From the NCBI GenBank assembly GCA_017882715.1, contig JADGOY010000003.1, positions 1 to 64,000 of the forward strand: a DNA stretch of 64,000 bases, written 5' to 3'. The notes beneath the pieces are model-generated. The model saw only the letters and a program-made list of their open reading frames with translations. It was not told where the DNA came from and searched no databases. Positions 52,751 to 61,200 of the stretch are shown here, one piece after another; position 1 is the first letter of the stretch, and each line of letters starts with the position of its first letter. The position numbers and the translations under genes were made by a program. This DNA comes from Nakamurella sp. GTDB taxonomy: Bacteria > Actinomycetota > Actinomycetes > Mycobacteriales > Nakamurellaceae.

Positions 52751-54186
52751 CCGGCGTGCTGCGGGGCTATCCGGCCGGGCCGCTCGACGAGGCGGTGGAC
52801 TGCCACGGTCGGATCCGCCCCGGCTACGTCGACGTCGTCGCGGCGCTGGATGGTGCCGGGATCGACACGCTGCGCACCGCCGCGAAGGAACTGAATCGGC
52901 TGCGCGAGGCCGAAGGCATCGTCTTCACGGCCGATATCGACGGAACGCTGCGGGAGCACCCGTTCCCGCTGGACCCGATCCCGCGACTGCTGTCGGCTGC
53001 GGATTGGACGCGGGTCGGCGCTGGTTTGCGACAGCGCACCCGCGCGCTGAACGCATTCCTGGATGACGTGTACGACCAGGGCCAGATCGTTCGGGATGGC
53101 CTGATCCCGGACTGGGCGGTGCGGCAGTGCCCCGGCTATCTACCGGATGCACGCGACCTGGCTCCCCGCGGCAGGCCGCGGGCGACCGTGCTGGGTTTCG
53201 ATCTCCTGCACGCACCGTCGGGGGAGTGGGTGGTGCTGGAGGACAACCTGCGGGTCCCGTCCGGCCTCGGCTACGCCGTCGCCAACCGGCGCACCGCGGC
53301 GTCGGTGCTGCCGATGCTCTACCCGTGGATCGGTGTGCGTTCGCCGGACCAGGTGGGCGCGGTGCTGTTGGCGGCCCTGACGAGCGCCGCGCCTGCGCGG
53401 TGCCTGCGGTCCACGCCGCAGGTCGCCGTGCTGTCCGACGGACCCTCGAACTCGGCCTGGTACGAGCACACGTTGCTCGCCGAGGCGATGGGCGTTCCGG
53501 TCGTCAAGCCGTCCGACCTTGCCGGTGACGCCGACGGGATCACCGCAACCGTCGGCGGCCGGACGGTCGCCATCGACGTGCTGTACCGGCGACTCGGTGA
53601 CGACGAGATCGTCGCCGGCCCGGCCGTCTCGCGAGAGGCGAACCTGTTGCTGCGAAACGCTTCTCGGGCCGGCACGGTGTCGGTGGCGAACACCCCGGGG
53701 AACGGCGTGGCCGATGACAAGGCGACTTACGCGTTCGTCCACACCATGATCGACTACTACCTGGGTGAGAAGCCCCTCATCGGTGATGTCGGCACGTGGG
53801 TGTTGGCCGATCCCGGCCAATACGAGGCAGTCCGGGACAGGTTGCCCGAGTTGGTGGTCAAGCCGGTCGACGGATCCGGCGGCGCCGGGGTGATGATCGG
53901 GCCGGAGATGACGGATCGCGAGGTCGAGCAGATGCGTTCGTCGGTGGCGGCCGCGCCGGAGCGGTTCATCGCGCAGGAGGTCATCCGGTTCTCCTCGCAC
54001 CCGACGCTGACTCCGCAGGGTCTGGCTCCCCGGCATGTGGATCTGCGGGTGTTCGCGCTCGCGGGCGCCGATGGCTTGGTGACGGTGCCGGATGTGGCGC
54101 TGTCCCGGGTGGCCCTGGAATCCGATGGCCTGCTGGTCAACTCGTCCCGGGGCGGGGGATCGAAGGACACCTGGCTGATGCAGTGA
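52726..54186 (+). CDS. Circularly permuted ATP-grasp type 2 protein (DUF404/DUF407-like)
   Basis: GFDLLHAPSGEWVVLEDNLRVPSGLGYAVANRR, DVLYRRLGDDEI, NTPGNGVADDKATYAFVHTMIDYYLGEKPLI, LVVKPVDGSGGAGVMIGP, NSSRGGGSKDTWLMQ; overlaps the S9 gene by 25 bp. Confidence 0.9.
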   Translation: MARAVDRVTGVLRGYPAGPLDEAVDCHGRIRPGYVDVVAALDGAGIDTLRTAAKELNRLREAEGIVFTADIDGTLREHPFPLDPIPRLLSAADWTRVGAGLRQRTRALNAFLDDVYDQGQIVRDGLIPDWAVRQCPGYLPDARDLAPRGRPRATVLGFDLLHAPSGEWVVLEDNLRVPSGLGYAVANRRTAASVLPMLYPWIGVRSPDQVGAVLLAALTSAAPARCLRSTPQVAVLSDGPSNSAWYEHTLLAEAMGVPVVKPSDLAGDADGITATVGGRTVAIDVLYRRLGDDEIVAGPAVSREANLLLRNASRAGTVSVANTPGNGVADDKATYAFVHTMIDYYLGEKPLIGDVGTWVLADPGQYEAVRDRLPELVVKPVDGSGGAGVMIGPEMTDREVEQMRSSVAAAPERFIAQEVIRFSSHPTLTPQGLAPRHVDLRVFALAGADGLVTVPDVALSRVALESDGLLVNSSRGGGSKDTWLMQ

Positions 54187-54367
54187 GATCCCTGTGCCGC
54201 TCAGCAGGTCGATGTCGGCGGTCCCGTGCCGGATGTCGACGAAGAACGACGTGACGGCGGGCACCGCCTCGAGTGCAATGAGGCCGAGACTCTTGCTCGC
54301 ACGGCGTGCCACCGATCTCGGGTAGGTTCTGTGCCGCTCGCACCGCATCGAGCGGTGACAAGTGTGC

Positions 54368-54396
54368 TTGACACAGTGGCGCACATCCCGCATGCT
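54368..54396 (+). promoter_or_regulatory. Sigma-70-like promoter TTGACA-N17-CATGCT, leaderless configuration
   Basis: TTGACA 54368-54373, 17-bp spacer, CATGCT 54391-54396; ATG of next gene 6 nt downstream at 54403. Confidence 0.55.
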
Positions 54397-54402
54397 CGTG
54401 CC

Positions 54403-54819
54403 ATGACAAGCGAACTTGACAGCTCGGGCGCAAGCCGCGGCGACCGTGCCAGGACGCATGCGTACCTGAACGACTTTCTTCCCGGGATCGTCGGATATCT
54501 AGCGGTTCTGACCCTCGTCGTGCTGTTCGGAAACCTGGACGGAACGAGCCCCTTGCGGTTTTTGTGGGCGGTACTGCCGGTGATCCCCACTCTGTGGTGC
54601 CTGCGAGCGGTGGCACGCCACATCGGTCGAATCGACGACTTCCAGCAGCGGTTACTCCTGCAGGGCCTCGCCGTCGGATTCGGGGTGGCGATGATCACCG
54701 CCGTCACCGTCGGGTTTCTGGGAATTGCCGGGTTGGACATGAGATTGGCAGGCTGGATCATCTTTGCTGCCGGAATGCTGGCCTGGATCCTCGGAGCCGC
54801 AGTGTCCGCGAAACGCTGA
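54403..54819 (+). CDS. Small multi-TM membrane protein, partner of XRE regulator
   Basis: 138 aa with four hydrophobic segments; immediately upstream of the XRE gene. Confidence 0.75.
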   Translation: MTSELDSSGASRGDRARTHAYLNDFLPGIVGYLAVLTLVVLFGNLDGTSPLRFLWAVLPVIPTLWCLRAVARHIGRIDDFQQRLLLQGLAVGFGVAMITAVTVGFLGIAGLDMRLAGWIIFAAGMLAWILGAAVSAKR

Positions 54820-54826
54820 GACGACG

Positions 54827-55021
54827 GTGAAGAATTCTCTCAGGGCCCTGCGCGAGGGACACGGTTGGACGCAGGGAGCGCTGGCCGACCAACTCGACGT
54901 CTCCCGGCAAACCGTGAACGCTCTGGAGACCGGACGCTACGATCCGAGTCTTCCGCTGGCTTTTCGCATTTCGGGGCTGTTCGGGCGGCCGATCGAGGCG
55001 ATCTTCGATCCGGAGGGGTGA
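54827..55021 (+). CDS. XRE-family (YozG-like) transcriptional regulator
   Basis: VKNSLRALREGHGWTQGALADQLDVSRQTVNALETGRYDPSLPLAFRISGLFGRPIEAIF. Confidence 0.9.
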   Translation: MKNSLRALREGHGWTQGALADQLDVSRQTVNALETGRYDPSLPLAFRISGLFGRPIEAIFDPEG

Positions 55022-55189
55022 GTAGATTCGCTCAGTGTGCAGGACCCAGATGACACATGCCGAATTCCGATCCGCTGCACCCGCGCAGAGACAGCCGGCC
55101 GCGTCGGGTTCGTGCAGGTCGGCGTGTTTGTGAGCCGCGGTGTCTCGCGTCAGGAGTGACTGTCGTACCCCCTTGGTAGCGTCTTTCGT

Positions 55190-55719
55190 GTGGGGGAAGC
55201 GACGGACCAGCAGACCACCCGGGCGGCCGCGCTGGTCGACGAGTTGGTGGCGGAGCAGAAGGTCTTGGCCAGGGCTCAGGCTCGTCGTGCGGCGTTGATG
55301 CTGGAGTTCTCCGATATCCGTTCTCGTAGCGGTGCGCGGGTCATCTCTGACCTGGCGGCTCAGCCTGGCACCCTGTTCCACCGGCTGGTCGCCGACGCAA
55401 AAGGCAACCTGTCGGACGTCACCGAATGGGCCGTTTTCCATCCCGGACCCCGGGTCTGGCGATCGGGTATCGCGACGGTGTGTGAACCAACCCGAACGGT
55501 GTGTGCACCAACCCGATCTGTCACGTGCCTGCGGCGCGCTGCGACCTGGATCATGTCATCCCGGTTCCCGAAGGGCCCACCACCGCAAGCAATCTCGACG
55601 ACAAGTGCCGATCGGATCATCGAGCGATGGCCGCGCCGGCAATCGGGAACATGATGTTGCGCGCGGGGGCGCCACAACGCCTCTCGGCACTAGGACATGT
55701 TGAAGTCGGCCAGAACTGA
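55190..55719 (+). pseudogene. DUF222/HNH endonuclease (13E12-repeat-like) remnant
   Basis: N-part VGEATDQQTTRAAALVDELVAEQKVLARAQARRAALMLEFSDIRS; in another frame CTNPICHVPAARCDLDHVIPVPEGPTTASNLDDKCRSDHRA (HNH domain). Confidence 0.75.
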
Positions 55720-57177
55720 CTGGATGGCTCGGGTCTGGCGGTGCAGCTCGAGGTAGTGGGGCCACAGCGCCTGGTAGGCGACCGACGATTCGGGGTCCGG
55801 CTCGACCGCTCCGACCACCGGGTTCCATTGGTTCATGTCAGGCTCTTCTCCCACGGCGGCGGCGGCCAGCATCGCGTCCCCGAGCGCCGCGCCCACGGTT
55901 TCCCGGGTGAGCTGTTGGGGATGTCCGATGACGGAGCTGACAATCGTCGGCCACAACTCGTGTCCGGCTCCGCCGCCCACGGCCACCAGTCGAGTGATAT
56001 CGGCGCCGGCTGCTTCGAACGCCTCGAGGTTGTGTCGGACACCGAACGCCGTCCCCTCCAGGATCGCCCGATAGATCTCACCGGGGCCGCTGCCCAGGGT
56101 GAGACCGGCCAGCACGCCACGGGCCCTCGGTTCGAACAACGGGGTGCGCTCACCCGCGAAGTAGGGCAGCAAGAGGAGCCCACGACTGCCGGCGGGAACC
56201 TCCGCCGCGGCCGCGACCAGTTCCGGGTAGTCAGTCGCCGTCAACCGGCGGAACCAATCGGTGATGGCGCCACTCGTGGCCATGCCACCGGCGAGGGTGA
56301 AGGTGTCGCGCCGGGCACCGGCGGTGCTCCAGAGGCGGTTGCTGGTCAACGCCCTATCGGTCACGGCGGTCAGGAACATCGTGGTGCCGTACATGATCAT
56401 GACGTCGCCGACGGTGGTGGCGCCGACGCTGATTCCTTCGGCCCAGGCGTCGATGGTTCCGCACGTCACCGGCGTACCCGCCTCCAGGCCGGTCAGCGCG
56501 GCCGCCGTAGGAGTCAGCGCACCGACGATTTCCTCGGGCCACGCCAGCCGGGGCAGCTCGAGCCGAGGCGCCAATTCTGCACACCAGCTCTCATTCCACC
56601 GACGTTCGGCCAGGAGGTACATGGGAACCGCCTGGCTGGCCGAATGATGATCGAGGACGTATTCCCCGGTGAGCCGGGCAACGACGTAGCTCGACGCCAT
56701 GTACATCCGCCGGGTGAGCGCCCAGACGCCCGGCTCTTCATCCCGCAGCCACATCAGCTTCGGTCCCACAGCTTGGCTGGTGAGCCGGTTCCCCGATCGC
56801 GCCAGGATCGCGCCCGCCCCCAACCGAGATTCCAGCACGCCGATCTGACGCTCGGCCCTGGTGTCGATGCCGTACAGGATCGCGGGTCGCAGGGCATGAT
56901 TGTCGGCGTCTGCGGGCAACACACACGGACCGAGACCGCTCGTCGCCACCGCGGTCACCCGGGCGCTCGGACAACGAGCCAACAGCTCACGGGTGAGTTC
57001 GACGAAGTCACCCCACCACACCAGCTCGGCGTCCTGTTCGAACCACCCTGGGTGAGGCGTTGACGTGGTGTGAGGGCGAACGGCGAGCGCCAGGGGCCGG
57101 CCATCGAGGGCGACCAGAACTGCTTTGCTGCTTGATGTCCCGATGTCCACGCCCAGCACGGCGTGCTGGCTGTTCAT
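55690..57177 (-). CDS. FGGY-family carbohydrate kinase
   Basis: AVLGVDIGTSSSKAVLVALDG, GLLLLPYFAGERTPLFEPRARG, EGTAFGVRHNLEAFEAAGADITRLVAVGGGA. Confidence 0.92.
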   Translation of the reverse strand: MNSQHAVLGVDIGTSSSKAVLVALDGRPLALAVRPHTTSTPHPGWFEQDAELVWWGDFVELTRELLARCPSARVTAVATSGLGPCVLPADADNHALRPAILYGIDTRAERQIGVLESRLGAGAILARSGNRLTSQAVGPKLMWLRDEEPGVWALTRRMYMASSYVVARLTGEYVLDHHSASQAVPMYLLAERRWNESWCAELAPRLELPRLAWPEEIVGALTPTAAALTGLEAGTPVTCGTIDAWAEGISVGATTVGDVMIMYGTTMFLTAVTDRALTSNRLWSTAGARRDTFTLAGGMATSGAITDWFRRLTATDYPELVAAAAEVPAGSRGLLLLPYFAGERTPLFEPRARGVLAGLTLGSGPGEIYRAILEGTAFGVRHNLEAFEAAGADITRLVAVGGGAGHELWPTIVSSVIGHPQQLTRETVGAALGDAMLAAAAVGEEPDMNQWNPVVGAVEPDPESSVAYQALWPHYLELHRQTRAIQSVLADFNMS

Positions 57178-57285
57178 GCCCGGTCGTGAGCGCTTGAGAT
57201 AGTCCGGTACGTCACGACTCTGCTCCTTGAAGGTCACGGACGTCGCCGAGTTTCTCCCTTACTTGAGCCGCTCGGGCCGCCCACC

Positions 57286-57291
57286 TACCGT
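57286..57291 (+). promoter_or_regulatory. -10 TACCGT with -35 TTGAGC (57263-57268), 17-bp spacer, leaderless for 57298 gene
   Basis: TTGAGC-N17-TACCGT-N6-ATG read directly. Confidence 0.5.
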
Positions 57292-57297
57292 GACGAG

Positions 57298-58077
57298 ATG
57301 ACGTCGCGGACCGATGACAATGTATTCGTCAAACGTCGAGCCGACGCGCCGAGGAATTTTTTCGCCTGGGAGGCGGCCGGCCTGGCGTGGCTGGGCATAG
57401 CTGCCGCCACCGGGGGAGCGGCCGTCGTCGGCGTGCGCGAAGTCGGCGAGCGGCACATCACCCTGGACAGAATCGAGCCGGCCCGACCGACGAGGGCCGC
57501 CGCGGAGGCCCTGGGCCGGGCGTTGGCGATCACCCACGCGACCGGCGCGGCGGCGTTCGGCTCGGGGCCGCCGGGCTGGGAGGACGACGGCTTCATCGGG
57601 CGCCAAGGTCTTGCGGTGCGGGCGTTCCCACGGTGGGGACAGTTCTACGCAACGATCAGGCTGCTGCCGTACGCGACCGCCGCCGACCGGCAGGGCACGT
57701 TGAGTCAGGCCGGTGCCAGGCTGGTGGACCGGGTGTGCGACAGGCTCGTGGCCGGCGAATTCGACGACGAGCGGCCGCCGGCGCGGATCCATGGCGACCT
57801 GTGGGGTGGAAACGTCCTGTACTCGCCCACCGGTGCCGTGCTCATCGACCCTGCCGCGCACGGCGGACACGGGCAGACCGATCTGGCGATGCTCGAACTC
57901 TTCGGTACCCCGCACCTGGAGCTGGTCCAGAACGCCTACGCCGAGGCCGCGGAACTGCCGGCCGATTGGCGGGATCGGACCGGTCTGCACCAACTCCATC
58001 CACTGCTCGTGCACGCCGTCACCCACGGTCCCTCCTACGGCCGGGAAGCGGCGGCAGTCGCGCTGCAGTACGCCTGA
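57298..58077 (+). CDS. Fructosamine kinase/ketosamine-3-kinase family protein
   Basis: FFAWEAAGLAWLGIAAATGGAAVVGV..RIHGDLWGGNVLYSPTGAVLIDPAAHGGHGQTDLAMLELFG. Confidence 0.92.
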   Translation: MTSRTDDNVFVKRRADAPRNFFAWEAAGLAWLGIAAATGGAAVVGVREVGERHITLDRIEPARPTRAAAEALGRALAITHATGAAAFGSGPPGWEDDGFIGRQGLAVRAFPRWGQFYATIRLLPYATAADRQGTLSQAGARLVDRVCDRLVAGEFDDERPPARIHGDLWGGNVLYSPTGAVLIDPAAHGGHGQTDLAMLELFGTPHLELVQNAYAEAAELPADWRDRTGLHQLHPLLVHAVTHGPSYGREAAAVALQYA

Positions 58078-58114
58078 ACGAGGGACCGCCGGGCATTCCG
58101 GACGCGCGGGACAT

Positions 58115-58147
58115 CGATCGCCACACCCCGATACGGTGTGGCGATCG
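58115..58147. terminator. Perfect 13-bp inverted repeat (7-nt loop), possible terminator or operator
   Basis: CGATCGCCACACC-CCGATAC-GGTGTGGCGATCG between 58077 stop and 58242 start; no T-tract. Confidence 0.5.
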
Positions 58148-58241
58148 GGCGTTCCCTGGGGTTCCAGCAGGACACACCTGCGTGTGACCGGTACACCTGT
58201 CACGGGGACAGAAGTCGACGGCGATGAAGGAGCGAACTGGC

Positions 58242-61200
58242 ATGTTCTCTCGGATTGCGGTGATCAACAGAGGCGAGCCGGCGGTGCGTCTGATTCGCGC
58301 GGTGCGGGAACTCAATTCCGAATACGGCTATGGCATCAAGGTCATCGCCCTGCACACCGAGGTGGAACGGGGCGCGTTGTTCGTGCGCTCCGCGGACGAG
58401 ACCGTGAAGCTGCGTGACAAGGGTGATCTGGGCAGTCCCTATCTGGACCACGCCGAGCTCGAGCGGGCGCTGCGGGTCAGCGGCGCCGACGCCGCCTGGG
58501 TGGGCTGGGGGTTCGTCGCCGAGGACCCGGCGTTCGCCGAATTGTGCGCGCGGATCGCGGTCACCTTCATCGGTCCGCCGCCGGAGGCGATGCGCCGCCT
58601 CGGCGACAAGGTGCAGGCCAAATACCTGGCGGAGGCGACCGGGGTGCCCGTCGCCCCGTGGAGCAGGGGCCCGGTAGAAGACATGGCGTCCGCGCTCGAA
58701 CACGCGAAGGACATCGGCTATCCGATGATCCTCAAGGCGCGCAGCGGCGGCGGTGGTCGCGGCATCCGGATGGTGTTCGATCCGAGCGAGCTGGCCGAGG
58801 CGATCGAGCGCACCCAGTCCGAGGCACAGAAAGCCTTCAACGACCCGGTGATCTTCATGGAGAAGCTGGTCCAGGGCGGTCGGCACATCGAGGTCCAGGT
58901 CATCGCCGACAACTACGGGAACGCCTGGGCGCCCGGCGTTCGCGACTGCTCCATCCAGCGCCGGAACCAGAAGCTCATCGAGGAATCCAGTTCGCCGGCA
59001 CTGACCGACCAGCAGGACGCCGACCTCCGCAAGGGCGCGATCGCGCTGGTCAAAGAGGCCGGGTACCGCGGCGCGGGCACCGTCGAGTTCCTCTACCAGC
59101 CCGAGGAGAAGCTGTTCGCGTTCCTCGAGGTCAACACCCGGCTGCAGGTGGAGCACCCGATCACCGAGGCGTCCACCGGGCTGGACCTGGTCAAGCTGCA
59201 GATCCTGGTCGCGGACGGCCATCGACTCGAGGGGGATCCGCCGCCGCGGTTCGGCCATGCCATCGAGGCGAGATTGAACGCCGAGGATGCTGATAACGGG
59301 TTCGCGCCCGCGCCCGGCACCGTGCAGCTGCTGACGCTGCCCACCGGGCCCGGCATTCGGGTGGACACCGGCATCGCGACCGGCGATGCGATCTCACCGG
59401 ACTACGACTCGATGGTCGCCAAGATCATCGCCTGGGGTCGCGACCGGCCCGAGGCGATGGCCCGGCTGCGGGTCGCGCTCCGCGAGACGACGGTGGTGGT
59501 CAAGGGCGGCACCACCACCAAGTCGTTCCTGCTGGAGCTGCTGGACCACCCCGAGGTGATCAACGGCACCGCGGACACCGGCTGGCTGGACCGGGCGGGC
59601 CTGACCGACGAACCGCGGGTGGCCGCGCACGCGGACGCCGCCTTGCTGTATGTCGCCGCCGACGTCTACGAGTCGGAGGAGGCGCTGGAGCGGGACGCGT
59701 TCCTGCGCTCGGCCCGGGGTGGACGGCCGCGTGCCAATCACGCCGTGGGCCGTGAGGTGGAGCTCGGTTACCAGGGCCAGACGTACACCCTGAACGTCGC
59801 CCAGATCAGCCCTCGGCGGTACCGGATCGAGGTGGCCGACCAGGTCGTCGAGGTGGATCTCGAGCGGCTCTCGCAATTCGAGAGCCGGCTGACGATCGGC
59901 GACCGGCGGCACCACATCGTGGCCATCGAGGGGGCCGGCGGCCACCTCGTCGAAGTGGACAGCGTCAGCCACCGGGTCACCCGCGACGAGGGCGGCATGG
60001 TGCGTTCGCCCGCGCCGGCGGTGGTCGTCGCGGTGCGCGCCGCGGCCGGCACCGACGTGGAGGCCGGGGACACCATCGTGATCCTGGAAAGCATGAAGAT
60101 GGAGACCCCGGTGAAGGCCCCGTACGCGGGCCGGGTCCGGGAGATCCTGGTCGGGGTCAACTCCCAGATCGATGCGGGCGGTGCGCTCCTCCGGCTCGAC
60201 AAGCTCGAGGAGGAGGGCGCGGCGTCCACCACGCCGACAGTCGAGTTCTCCGCGGACGCCGTCGAGCCGGGGGACGCCAGGGCGCAGATCCTGGCCGATG
60301 TCGGCACGCTGCGGGCGCTCGTCATGGGATTCGACGTCAGCACCGGGCGGGCCCGCGCGGCGCTCGCCGACGTGGAAAGGCTTGCCGGGACGCTGCCAGT
60401 CGACGACGACGAACTGCTGCACGCCGGCATCGGGGTGCTGGGAACGTTCGCCGACCTGTGCGAGCTCTCCCGGAACCGGCCGGCCGGGGAGGATGAGAGC
60501 GACGAGCGGGTGCACAGCCCGCGGGAGTACTTCCACTCGTACCTGCACTCCCTGGACGTGGAGCGGGAGGGCCTGCCGGAAGCCTTCCGGACCAGGCTGC
60601 TGCGGGTGCTGCGGCACTACGGGGTGACCGATCTGGAGCCGACGCCGGCGTTGGAGGAGGCCGTCCACCGGGTGTTCCTGGCCCAGGAGCGGGTGGGCGA
60701 TCAGATCCCCGTGGTGGCCGCATGGCTCGAGCGGTGGCGCTCGGCGGGCGCGGCGCTGACCGGGAAGGTTCGCGAGGAAGTCGGCGACGTGGTCGAGCGG
60801 CTCGTGGTGGCCACCCGGACGCGCTACCCGGTGATCGGCGACCTGGCCCGCAGCATCCGGTACGAGGTCTTCGAGCGGCCGGTGATCGAGGCCGCGCGCG
60901 AGGGGGTCTACACCGGGGTCCGGGAGAATCTCAAGCGGCTGGCCGCGAACCCGGACGGCAGCGACCACGCCCAGCGGATCGATGCCCTGGTGGCCAGCCC
61001 GGAACCGCTGATCCGGCTGCTCGCCGAGCAGCTGTCCACCGGCGGCACGGGGATCGGCCCGATGCTGGAGGCGATGACCCGGCGGTACTACAAGGTGCGC
61101 GCACTGGAAGCCGTACGAACCTTCCGTCAGGATGGAAGGCCTTATGTCACAGGGGATTACGAACTCAGCGGGCAGCGCCTGCACCTGGTGGCCACCGCCG

